This document shows positions 1 to 7,465 of a DNA stretch of 12,726 bases, piece by piece. The DNA lies in NCBI GenBank assembly GCA_004299495.1, contig SCPY01000064.1:1-12726 (forward strand). Direction: 5' to 3'. The first letter of the stretch is position 1, and each line of letters starts with the position of its first letter. The position numbers and the translations under genes were made by a program. Source of the DNA: a bacterium (GTDB lineage: Bacteria; Omnitrophota; Gorgyraeia; Gygaellales; UBA12090). The notes beneath the pieces were generated by a model. The model was given only the letters and a program-made list of their open reading frames with translations. It searched no databases and was not told where the DNA came from.

Positions 1-3000
1 TTTGCAGTGGGTGGACTTAAAGCCAGAGAAATAATTGATGAGAATTTCCCCAAAGCCTCTGAGTTCAGGGAAGCCAAAATTCCAATAAAGGGTATGGAAT
101 TTGAAAAACGGCTACGCGGCAGAAGAACCGTGTGGGCTTTTAAGGACACGGAGGAAAATAAAAAGGCCTTTGCCAGGGCATTTGGCCTGGTATTGAGAGA
201 AGAAGAAAATTCCCTAATGGATAATCTTGACCTTGACATTTACAAAGCATTTGCCTTATTAGGCGATGATCCATTACGGCTGCAACAATTCATTCGTATT
301 TATTATCCGGATCTAGCGGAAGATAAAATTGACCGTATTATTGTTTCTTTGCGCGGCCTCAAGGGAGAATGGCCCGAATCTGAAGAGCTGCACATTGATT
401 ATGCGGAAAGCCTGCCTATGCCTGCGGTAACACAGAATGTCCAGGCTACCGATGGCCATACGGTTATCATAAGCGGCCAATCCCATCCCGGGATAAGCTA
501 TATCCAGGTTGCTGGGGATTACACCCGCCAAATTGCCGTCCGTCAAGACGGTAGTTTTTCCGCAAATATACCATTGTTAAAAATAGGGCAAGCGAACAAG
601 TTTGAGATTTACGCAGTTGATGAGAAAACCAAAGCCAAAAGCCCTAAAGTATCTGTGAATGTGCTTCAAGCCGGAGTAAAAGAAAATACCGAAGAAGCGT
701 TCCTAAAGCTTCTTTCTATGCGCGAAGGCATTTTGGAAAATATACAACTCAATCCGGAGCGGTACCGATTTATTTTAAGGGCAACAGAAGAATCTCTCCT
801 GGGGCGTTTTACATACAGAGAAACAGAAGGTTTTGAGTATCTGAAAGATAGGATTGATAAAGAAAAATCTCCCGCGTTAAGAAAAATACTACAGGCCATT
901 TATATCAAATTTCAAAAAATTAATGAGATGAACTTTAATCTAAAAAAGGAAGAAAGGCTTTATTTCTTCCAAAAATATACAATTTATGAAATATTGTCTG
1001 CTATGAATGAAGGCGCAAAAGGAATAATAGTTGCCAATGAGCCGGGGCTGGGAAAGACAGTTACCACGCTTGCCGCGCTTAACGGAAAAGAGGCGGTGAT
1101 TCTTACTCCAAATTCTGTGGTTTCTACCTGGGCAGAACAGGAAGAGCAGTTTTTCCCGGAAGCGGACCTGGAAATTCTTGAAGGCACCCATGCTGAAAGA
1201 GAAAAAAATTTAGAAAAGCTTGGTAGGAGGAAAATTGTTACAAATATTGAATTTACCAGGGCTATGAATCAAAAAAGAAAACAGTTGCTTTTAAAATGGC
1301 TAAACAACGGATTTCTTGTGGTTGACGAAGCGGATTATTTAGGAAGCCAAGACTCAGAGCAATCAATGGGCACCAGAGAACTTCAAGCCAAATTTACTAT
1401 CTTATTAACCGCGACTCCTTTTAAACGTATATCTCAAATCGGCCATCTTTTACATATGTTTTATCCGGATGATGCCAAACTCAGCTCATCAAAGGCATTT
1501 GGCCGGGCTTTTTCAGAACATAATAAAGACGCCCTTAACGCCCTATTCCTTTTGGTGAACTCACACACAATTCGCATCAGGAAAGGTGTTTTTGAAAGCT
1601 ACGACCGCAATATCCCACTAGAAGAACAATCCGACCGCCTTCCACAAAAAGTAGAAATGCCATTAAAAGAGGGAGAATTTTATCTAACCGCGGAGCAAAG
1701 CAACTCCATCAAAGAGCTTTTTATGGATTACCAAAAATGGTGCGAAAAGCACCGCGGCAAATTTGAAAGCGATGAAGATAGGGAATACTCTCGCTATAAA
1801 GAAGGATTTTTCCCAAAGAGAGAAGCTCTTAGGCAAATTATGGATGACCCGGCTTATATCGGCAGGCCGGATATTGAATCTCCGAAGCATATAGCTATGG
1901 ACAAAATAATCGCAAAAGAATTGGATTCTAATCCGGAAGGAAAAGTAGTGATTTTTACAAGGTACCGCGCCCAGGTAGAAGAATACTTAAAACGGTACAC
2001 TCGATATGGCGCCCGCGCGTATTACGGCAAGTTGTCCCAGAACAAAAATGGCTACAAAACCGATGACAAAGGAAAGGTGTTGTATTATGAGGTTGACGAA
2101 TACGAAGATTTTGTTTTGAATAAAAAAACCCACGAATTCATTCCTTCCGACCTTGAGCATGGACGCCCGATTAATGCGCTGGATTATGAAAGAAGATTTT
2201 TTCAAAATAATCCCTCAAGCCGGGTTATTATTGCGACTTATGACGCGGGCGCTTTGGGAGTTACATTTACTGCCGCTGACGCGCTTATATTTGACGATCT
2301 CGCGCAAACGTATCGCGATCAATATCAAGCCGGAGACAGAATCCATCGTATTGATAATAAGAGAAAAAAATACGAAGTAAGGTATTATTGGCTCCAGGCA
2401 TTGTATCCGGAAACTTTCCTTGGAAGCCTGCCGGAAGAAATCCGGGAAACTTATTTTAGCCCCGGCACATTTGACCAAGTTCACTATCAGAATCTCCGAA
2501 GACAGGCCGGTATTTTCCATAGAATTATGGACGGGATTGGAAGCGAAGAAGAACTAATGAATGCTAATAAAAAGTTTTTGAAGGAAAAGATGCCGTTTCT
2601 GTTTACTAACGGGAACAATAACAATGAGGAGGCTGACCCGGAATCTTCAGCCTTAGAAGCAGAAGAAAATTCAGATAAGGAAACCGATTCCGCCGCCTCG
2701 CCGATTAGTGAAGAAATTCAAGTTATTGCGCAAGCGATAAAAGATCTGCATGAATATGATCTGCTAAAATATCTTGACGCTAAATCTAACATTGCCCAAG
2801 CAATAGCTGAAGCGTTTGGTATGGAGGCGGCCGGAGAATCCGGCGAGAAGAATGAACCGGCATTATTTAGCGACATTATTTCGGATACGAATGAGGCATC
2901 ATTAGCCAGCCATATTCACGAATACCTTAGCCGTTTTGGCGGAAATCCCAAAAGGCCCGAGCAGTTTAAGGGTATAATTGAACATTTGCTGAAAGAAAAA

Positions 3001-3135
3001 GAGTCCGCGGAATATAATGAAGCGGAAAAAAGAGTGATTGAAGAAGTTTTTAACCGCGTAGAAAAATTAGTAAGGCAATGGCCTTCCGCCTCTTCGCCTA
3101 TTGCCAAACAAGAAGAAAACGCCAGTTCGAGGTAA
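1..3135 (+). CDS. SNF2-family helicase, multidomain, 5' partial, with Ig-like module
   Basis: The frame is open at the window edge and no ribosome site precedes the first possible start (GTG at 7), so the N-terminus probably lies outside. Numbering from that GTG: 1-138 is an unrecognised charged region; 139-221 looks like a bacterial Ig-like beta-sandwich (ISGQSHPG, then RQDGSFSANIPL); about 316-830 is an SNF2/SF2 motor. Motor motifs seen are I, NEPGLGKT with Lys350; II, DEAD 440-443; III, LTATP 467-471; IV, VVIFTRYR near 647; V, IIATYDAGALGVTF near 742; VI, QAGDRIHRID 774-783. Motif VI resembles the SNF2 QAxDRxHRIGQ motif, so an ATP-dependent duplex-DNA translocase is likely. After an Asn/Glu-rich linker (about 868-900) a helical tail runs to 1025 and ends in ASSPIAK. 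All ATPase motifs look intact. The substrate is unknown; the chain probably once continued into the next ORF. Confidence 0.88.
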   Translation, partial: FAVGGLKAREIIDENFPKASEFREAKIPIKGMEFEKRLRGRRTVWAFKDTEENKKAFARAFGLVLREEENSLMDNLDLDIYKAFALLGDDPLRLQQFIRIYYPDLAEDKIDRIIVSLRGLKGEWPESEELHIDYAESLPMPAVTQNVQATDGHTVIISGQSHPGISYIQVAGDYTRQIAVRQDGSFSANIPLLKIGQANKFEIYAVDEKTKAKSPKVSVNVLQAGVKENTEEAFLKLLSMREGILENIQLNPERYRFILRATEESLLGRFTYRETEGFEYLKDRIDKEKSPALRKILQAIYIKFQKINEMNFNLKKEERLYFFQKYTIYEILSAMNEGAKGIIVANEPGLGKTVTTLAALNGKEAVILTPNSVVSTWAEQEEQFFPEADLEILEGTHAEREKNLEKLGRRKIVTNIEFTRAMNQKRKQLLLKWLNNGFLVVDEADYLGSQDSEQSMGTRELQAKFTILLTATPFKRISQIGHLLHMFYPDDAKLSSSKAFGRAFSEHNKDALNALFLLVNSHTIRIRKGVFESYDRNIPLEEQSDRLPQKVEMPLKEGEFYLTAEQSNSIKELFMDYQKWCEKHRGKFESDEDREYSRYKEGFFPKREALRQIMDDPAYIGRPDIESPKHIAMDKIIAKELDSNPEGKVVIFTRYRAQVEEYLKRYTRYGARAYYGKLSQNKNGYKTDDKGKVLYYEVDEYEDFVLNKKTHEFIPSDLEHGRPINALDYERRFFQNNPSSRVIIATYDAGALGVTFTAADALIFDDLAQTYRDQYQAGDRIHRIDNKRKKYEVRYYWLQALYPETFLGSLPEEIRETYFSPGTFDQVHYQNLRRQAGIFHRIMDGIGSEEELMNANKKFLKEKMPFLFTNGNNNNEEADPESSALEAEENSDKETDSAASPISEEIQVIAQAIKDLHEYDLLKYLDAKSNIAQAIAEAFGMEAAGESGEKNEPALFSDIISDTNEASLASHIHEYLSRFGGNPKRPEQFKGIIEHLLKEKESAEYNEAEKRVIEEVFNRVEKLVRQWPSASSPIAKQEENASSR
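2688..2709 (+). repeat. Copy 1 of the S/A-S-P-I interdomain linker repeat
   Basis: It encodes SAASPIS (Pro899) between the motor and the helical tail of the helicase. The 22 bases match 3896-3917 with a single mismatch (G versus C at the eighth base) in the same codon register. A diverged third copy lies at 3084-3103. Identity at base level, not only in protein, suggests recent copying or recombination at domain boundaries. Confidence 0.6.
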
Positions 3136-4340
3136 CTAAAAAAACATCTTCTCCGGCAGTGGAAAAAGCGATCGACAATTTACCCAGGCTATATCAGCCC
3201 ATCACCACAGAAGAAAGGAATGCAATGATGGGGAAGTTTGCTCATACGACTAAAGAAGAATTTATGCAGGGCGCGCATTTCCATGGAACCACCACCGCTT
3301 TTGATCAATATGGCTTTAGGCCATATGATGGCTTCGGCGACCCTGGCGGGACAGGTATATATTTTACAAATGATGAAAAAATGTCTGTAAAATATGCTAC
3401 AATCAGGGCACAAGAAGACGAAAGAGGCGACAACCTAAGGCCTAAAATTATAGCGGCGAGATTTGTGAGGGAGAACTTCCTGGATATTTCTCATCTGGGC
3501 AATCGTTTGCCTAAAGAAATCGCTCGCAGGTGGGCGGATAGAATAAAAGAAATAAGAATAAGGTGGATTAAATCTTATGCCGACACTGATAAAAAACCAC
3601 CAGAATATTACACTGTTATGAATGGGTTTCAGAGAAATATCGAAGAACTTGAGTCTGAGGATTATCCTCTCAATTCCCAGCCTGGCTTTCCCAATAGAAT
3701 AATCGCGAATCTTGCTGGTTATTTTACGATCTTTATGAAAGAATTGGGCTACGACGGAATGGTTTTAGAGGAGATGGGGACATACGCTTTCGATAAAAAA
3801 GTTCCATATAAAGCTACAGTTATATATGATCCAAATAATATAGTTAACTATGAAATGGTTGAGCAATTCCGTGAATTACAGCAACAGGATGTGTCTTCCG
3901 CCCCCTCGCCGATTAGTTCTGAAATTTCCGACAAAGGCGGGGTTGATTTTCGCGCCCTTCCCATTGTTAACCAGCCGGTAAATTCAGGCATGCCTGGCTT
4001 AAGCGAAGGATATTTAAACGGATTGAACAATGCTGATCTTGATTCTGAGTGGGTCGAGATTCAGAATATGGTTAACGCAGGAATTATCCCTTCAAACGAG
4101 CGCATCAAGGAATATATATTAGCCAGCTTACTTAAGGCAAATTTTAGCAGTCAAACTGATGAGGTTTTGGGCTGTATCGCGGATATTATGCGCATGGAAG
4201 AGGACCGCGTTTCAGACGCGGATGCGCAGTTAAAGGATATGCTGGTTTTAATTGAAACCGGCAAGCCAGAGAATGAATTACGGCTGGCTCTAAGTCAAAT
4301 CAAAATCTCACCCAAACAACCACAGCCTATAACACCGTAA
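3078..4340 (+). CDS. ADP-ribosyltransferase-like protein with GGVDFRALPIV C-terminal domain
   Basis: The first ATG in this frame overlaps the helicase ORF by 58 nt in the -1 frame. Its first 20 or so residues look unnatural; protein-like sequence starts at TSSPAVEKAIDN (23-34). Residues about 66-260 resemble ART domains of the H-Y-E kind and ART-PolyVal: FHGTT with His69, GTGIYFT with Tyr95, then GYDGMVLEEMG with Glu231/232 and VIYDPNNI. Such enzymes move ADP-ribose from NAD+ to a target; target and activity are unknown here. A linker SSAPSPISSE (273-282) leads to GGVDFRALPIVNQP (287-300) and a helical region (about 323-408) with IKEY, CIADI and MRMEE. I recall this terminal domain from many Omnitrophota proteins; its role is unknown. 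The ORF is probably the C-terminal part of the helicase polypeptide split by a frameshift; otherwise it starts at 3225. Confidence 0.75.
   Translation: MAFRLFAYCQTRRKRQFEVTKKTSSPAVEKAIDNLPRLYQPITTEERNAMMGKFAHTTKEEFMQGAHFHGTTTAFDQYGFRPYDGFGDPGGTGIYFTNDEKMSVKYATIRAQEDERGDNLRPKIIAARFVRENFLDISHLGNRLPKEIARRWADRIKEIRIRWIKSYADTDKKPPEYYTVMNGFQRNIEELESEDYPLNSQPGFPNRIIANLAGYFTIFMKELGYDGMVLEEMGTYAFDKKVPYKATVIYDPNNIVNYEMVEQFRELQQQDVSSAPSPISSEISDKGGVDFRALPIVNQPVNSGMPGLSEGYLNGLNNADLDSEWVEIQNMVNAGIIPSNERIKEYILASLLKANFSSQTDEVLGCIADIMRMEEDRVSDADAQLKDMLVLIETGKPENELRLALSQIKISPKQPQPITP
3084..3103 (+). repeat. Copy 3 (diverged) of the S/A-S-P-I linker repeat, at the helicase ORF end
   Basis: It encodes SASSPIA just before the helicase stop codon (3133-3135). 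Aligned with the copy at 2688, it matches at about 16 of the first 19 bases. It sits inside the overlap with the next ORF, at the place where the two reading frames part. Confidence 0.45.
3214..3219 (+). promoter_or_regulatory. Possible ribosome binding site for an internal ATG at 3225
   Basis: AAAGGA lies 5 nt before ATG 3225 (Met50 of the frame starting at 3078). It is a better site than anything before ATG 3078. Starting here would give a 371-residue protein that keeps the whole ART-like domain. It is the main alternative to a helicase-ART fusion, but it may be chance. Confidence 0.3.
3896..3917 (+). repeat. Copy 2 of the S/A-S-P-I linker repeat
   Basis: It encodes SAPSPIS between the ART-like domain and the GGVDFRALPIV domain. 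It matches the copy at 2688-2709 in 21 of 22 bases although the flanking domains are unrelated. It is therefore a linker shared by different modules, not part of a duplicated domain. Confidence 0.6.
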
Positions 4341-4364
4341 GTAGGCTGCGAAAGTAGGAATTAT

Positions 4365-5057
4365 CTAGGTGCGCACGTTAAGCAGCTCGCCATCCTGCAT
4401 CACATACTCCCTGCCTTCAAGATGCATATACTGCTTTGCCTGGTTTAATCCGCCTGCTTTCACCGTATCATCGTAGCTGACAATCTCGGCTTTGATAAAC
4501 TTCTGCTGTACTGCCGAATGAATCGCTCCGGCCGCCTCAAAGGCGGTAGCGCCTTTTTTTATCGGCCAGGCCTTTAGTTCCTTATCTTTGGCGCCGGTAA
4601 TAAAGCAAATCATACCGGAGGAATAATAGCTCTCAAACATTATTTCTTCAACCGGTTTATTTTCATTCTTATCCACAAAGAATATCGGCTTTATGCTCAC
4701 CAGATTATAATTAATCAGGGTCTTTTTCTCCTCTTCGCTGAAATTTTCCTCAATCAAACACTTATTTTTCTCTAATATTTCCTTGAGGCGCGAAGAAAAA
4801 TTCTTTTCCTCTCCCGCGGGCAGGCGTTCGATACGGTTTTCTACCACCTCAAGGTCCTGAATCACCAAATCTAATTTTGCCTCTTTTTCGCAGATTATGG
4901 CGTCGGCATCCTTAACCCTCGCGGAGTCTAAATATTCATTAGTGATATATGTGGTCTTGGAGGGCTTAATCAAATCCTCAAGTATATTCAGCCGTCCGTC
5001 AACCATATTCTTTTTCCCGAGGGGAAATTCCGGCAGCCCTAAAACAGCTATTTTCAT
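4365..5057 (-). CDS. YchF-like protein with TGS domain and reduced GTPase domain
   Basis: The 230 residues match the C-terminal two thirds of YchF/OLA1 (normally about 360 residues), a ribosome-associated P-loop ATPase. DLEVVENRIERL (68-79) starts the YchF helical domain; residues about 147-229 match the TGS/DUF933 domain, including TGAKDKELKAWPI, GAIH, FIKAEIVSYDD, GREYVMQDG. The N-terminus MKIAVLGLPEF resembles the first strand of YchF, but GLPEFPLGKKN is not a proper P-loop (two residues too long, no Ser/Thr after GK). Only about 60 residues stand where the nucleotide fold should be, and the YchF NxxE motif is degenerate (near DKNEN, 129-133). It is probably unable to bind nucleotide in the usual way. 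GAAGGAG before ATG 5057 is a good ribosome site. The 4-nt ATGA overlap with the MFS gene implies coupled translation. The 3' end is convergent with the + strand gene, only 24 nt away. Confidence 0.8.
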   Translation of the reverse strand: MKIAVLGLPEFPLGKKNMVDGRLNILEDLIKPSKTTYITNEYLDSARVKDADAIICEKEAKLDLVIQDLEVVENRIERLPAGEEKNFSSRLKEILEKNKCLIEENFSEEEKKTLINYNLVSIKPIFFVDKNENKPVEEIMFESYYSSGMICFITGAKDKELKAWPIKKGATAFEAAGAIHSAVQQKFIKAEIVSYDDTVKAGGLNQAKQYMHLEGREYVMQDGELLNVRT

Positions 5058-6202
5058 CTGGTCTCCTTCACTAAAAATAATATACCTGTTGCTAAAACAG
5101 TTAAGCCAAGCGAGAAATAAAACGGCGAAAACATTCCTAACTTATCCCAAAGCATTCCCGCGATAAAAGACGCTGGCAAGGCGCATAAGCCGATAACCAT
5201 CTGAAACCCGCCAAGCGCGCTTGCCCTGTAGTCTTTTGGCGCAAGTTCCGCCACAAGTGTTTTTTGCGCCGGCTCAAGAGCTGCCTTATGCAGTCCATAC
5301 AGGATAAAAACAAGGATTATCACCCAATGGCCCCGATAAGAAATGAGCAGGCCGCAGGCCAACATCCAAAGTAAATACGCCGATATGAGCACTTTCTTCC
5401 TTCCTATTCTATCTGAAAGCCGGCCAAAAGGCAAAGAAAAAACAGCCGCCATAACCGTAAAGATAAGGTATAGCACCGGCACAAAGCCGACAGAAAACCC
5501 GGACTCTTTGGCATAGATAAGCAAGAAAGAATAGCTAAACGATCCCAAGGCAAAAATGGCGCTTAAGAAAAGGTATAGCCTGAAATCTCTGCTTATATCC
5601 TTAAAAGAAATCCCTTTGTATATCCTGGCACCTTCCGGCTTTGGCTCTTTTATCAGAAAAAAGATAAGCCAAGCGCCTATCAAAGAAGGTATCGCCGCAA
5701 GAAGAAATAGCTTCTTATAGCCAAGCGCCTGAAAGAATACAATGCTTATGATAATTCCGCAGGCCGCGCCCAGATTGTCCATTGCCCTAAGAAGCCCGAA
5801 ATTATGTCCCCGGTTTTGCCGGGTAGAAATATCCGCGACAATGGCGTCCCGGGGAGCGCTTCTAATTTTACCCGCCCTATCCAGAATTCTAAAAGGGACC
5901 AGATGCTGCCATACGCTTGAAATGCTATAACCTATTCTTGAGCAGCCGCCGCAGACATAGCCCAGCCATACAAAGGCCTTACGTTTCCTGATTCTATCCG
6001 AGATGTACCCGGAGGCAGCCTGCGAAAGCGAAACCAATGCCTCGCCCAGGCCGTCAAGGAAACCTAACACAACCATAGGCGCCCCCAAGGCTGAGGTAAC
6101 AAACATCGGCCAAAGGGGATAAATTATATCCGACCCAAGGTCGTTCAGGAATGAGGCCAAGGCAAATACACGGATAGTCTTTTTGGATTCTTTTTGTTCC
6201 AT
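5054..6202 (-). CDS. Major facilitator superfamily transporter
   Basis: A 382-residue membrane protein with about 12 hydrophobic segments, the usual MFS length. It carries the MFS motif A loop twice: GYISDRIRKRK (65-75) between TM2 and TM3, and the second-half equivalent GRLSDRIGRKK (260-270). The stretch from Asp109, DRAGKIRSAPRDA, is typical of a widespread MFS group of putative effluxers whose substrates are mostly unknown. It is likely a proton-coupled inner-membrane exporter; the substrate cannot be read from sequence. The start ATG at 6202 has only a weak ribosome site. It lies just after the terminator that closes the kamA unit, so it needs its own promoter or read-through. Its TGA overlaps the ATG of the YchF-like gene. 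Confidence 0.88.
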   Translation of the reverse strand: MEQKESKKTIRVFALASFLNDLGSDIIYPLWPMFVTSALGAPMVVLGFLDGLGEALVSLSQAASGYISDRIRKRKAFVWLGYVCGGCSRIGYSISSVWQHLVPFRILDRAGKIRSAPRDAIVADISTRQNRGHNFGLLRAMDNLGAACGIIISIVFFQALGYKKLFLLAAIPSLIGAWLIFFLIKEPKPEGARIYKGISFKDISRDFRLYLFLSAIFALGSFSYSFLLIYAKESGFSVGFVPVLYLIFTVMAAVFSLPFGRLSDRIGRKKVLISAYLLWMLACGLLISYRGHWVIILVFILYGLHKAALEPAQKTLVAELAPKDYRASALGGFQMVIGLCALPASFIAGMLWDKLGMFSPFYFSLGLTVLATGILFLVKETR

Positions 6203-6213
6203 AGTAGAAATAA

Positions 6214-6254
6214 TAAAGGGTTTACGCCTTGTTTTTTTGCGCGTAAACCCTTTA
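6214..6254 (-). terminator. Strong intrinsic terminator after kamA
   Basis: The arms 6214-6227 and 6241-6254 are perfectly complementary over 14 bp, with a 13-nt loop. On the - strand the hairpin follows the kamA stop (6269) by 14 nt, and a T-rich tract (TTATTATTT) continues past it. It separates the ligase-kamA unit from the MFS unit. The loop holds a run of seven T on the + strand. Confidence 0.8.
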
Positions 6255-6268
6255 CTATACTATACTTT

Positions 6269-7459
6269 TTATTCTATGTAGGTATAAATTTTCCCGCGGT
6301 AGTTGCGCAGGACGTATTTGCCTTTGGCCTGGGAAAGCATGTAGTTCGGGCCCACCGGGATTTTTCCTCCCCCCCCCGGCCCGTCAATAACAAAGGTAGG
6401 AACCGCGTAACCGCTGGTATGGCCGCGCAGTTTCTCAATAATGTTTATGCCCGCGGATACCGGCGTGCGGAAATGCGCCGTACCCTTTACCGGGTCGCAC
6501 TGATAAATATAATACGGCCTGACCCTGATTTCCAAAAGCTCATGCATCAGCCGGCGCATAATATAGGGCTTGTCGTTTATGCCTTTTAAAAGCACGGTCT
6601 GGCTTCCTAAAGGGAAACCGTTATCCGAAAGCATATCGCAGGCAAGCTTGGTGCGCTTGTTAATTTCCTTGGGGTGGTTAAAATGGATACTGAACCATAC
6701 GGGAGAGTATTTCTTGAGCATCTTTATCAGGTCTCCGGTAATTCTCTGGGGCAGGCTTACCGGAACCCGGGTGCCGACGCGTAGGAATTCCACATGGGAA
6801 ATGGAGCGGATGCTCTTCAGGATATCCTCCAGGGCCTCATCCTCAAGCATAAGCGGGTCTCCGCCGGAGATAAGCACATCACGGATTTTACGGTTTGCCT
6901 TGATATACTCGTACGCCGCGTCAAGATTAGAAGGAGCGCAGGCGCTTTTCTTATCGCCGACGAGCCTGCGCCTGGTGCAATGGCGGCAATAAGCCGCGCA
7001 GCTTTCGGTAGCCAATAGCAGAACCCTGTCGGGATAGCGGTGCACCAACCCCGGAATGGGAGAATCCCTGTCTTCCGCGCAGGGATCCTTCATCTCGTGG
7101 GGAGAAGTTTTAAATTCCAAAGACAAAGAGACAAATTGCCTGCGGATAGGGCAATTGGGGTCATTGGGGTCCATTAAGGTTGCCAGATGCGGAGTAATGG
7201 CCAGGCCAAGCACGCCCCCCGAACGCTTGATCCCCTCCTCTTCTTCTTTGGTAAGGTTAATCACCTTTGCCAGAGCCTCTTTGGTGCGAATCCTGTTTTT
7301 TACCTGCCAATGCCAATCTTCCCAGTCTATGGGGTTGACATCCTTAAAAAGCTCAATGTCGTGGTAATCAATGCCTGTCCTGCGGACTAAGTGGTTTGCG
7401 GGTATGAAGGGAAGGGCCAGTTGATATTTTATTTTTTCAATCAGGGCAGTGTTATTCAG
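6269..7459 (-). CDS. kamA: Lysine 2,3-aminomutase (KamA-type radical SAM/PLP enzyme), probable CTG start
   Basis: It converts L-lysine to L-beta-lysine using a [4Fe-4S] cluster, S-adenosylmethionine and PLP. The best-supported start is CTG 7459, 6 nt after a perfect AGGAGG; the first GTG (7264) would cut off conserved N-terminal sequence such as DWEDWHWQVKNRI (45-57). From CTG it has 396 residues, a normal KamA length. Seen: radical SAM cysteines CAAYCRHC (154, 158, 161), PLP lysine in PGGGGK (366), and Asp322 (YQCD) and Asp359 (VIDGPGG). In the clostridial enzyme D293, D330 and K337 have the same spacing (37 and 7 residues); those two Asp bind the lysine side-chain amine, which favours lysine over glutamate as substrate. 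It follows two ATP-grasp ligases after about 35 nt. No beta-lysine acetyltransferase (ablB) is nearby, so the osmolyte route is not shown. Confidence 0.9.
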   Translation of the reverse strand: MNNTALIEKIKYQLALPFIPANHLVRRTGIDYHDIELFKDVNPIDWEDWHWQVKNRIRTKEALAKVINLTKEEEEGIKRSGGVLGLAITPHLATLMDPNDPNCPIRRQFVSLSLEFKTSPHEMKDPCAEDRDSPIPGLVHRYPDRVLLLATESCAAYCRHCTRRRLVGDKKSACAPSNLDAAYEYIKANRKIRDVLISGGDPLMLEDEALEDILKSIRSISHVEFLRVGTRVPVSLPQRITGDLIKMLKKYSPVWFSIHFNHPKEINKRTKLACDMLSDNGFPLGSQTVLLKGINDKPYIMRRLMHELLEIRVRPYYIYQCDPVKGTAHFRTPVSAGINIIEKLRGHTSGYAVPTFVIDGPGGGGKIPVGPNYMLSQAKGKYVLRNYRGKIYTYIE

Positions 7460-7465
7460 CTTACA

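Noticed and set aside
3136..3144. Run of seven A just after the helicase stop as a slippery frameshift site
   Set aside because: The stop TAA (3133-3135) comes before the run, so a ribosome in the helicase frame would not reach it; no canonical slippery heptamer was seen before the stop.
4341..4364. Terminator between the convergent genes
   Set aside because: The 24-nt gap contains no inverted repeat with a T tract on either strand.
5025..5057. Walker A motif in the YchF-like protein
   Set aside because: GLPEFPLGKKN has the wrong spacing and lacks the Ser/Thr after GK, so it is only a remnant-like similarity.
6245..6268. Promoter for the MFS gene with TATAGT boxes after kamA
   Set aside because: Two TATAGT-like boxes exist on the - strand, but no -35 is visible at the right distance and the transcript would start inside the terminator stem.
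6194..6589. 131-codon + strand frame across the terminator and the kamA 3' end
   Set aside because: It is antisense to conserved KamA motifs and crosses a strong terminator hairpin; no protein family features.
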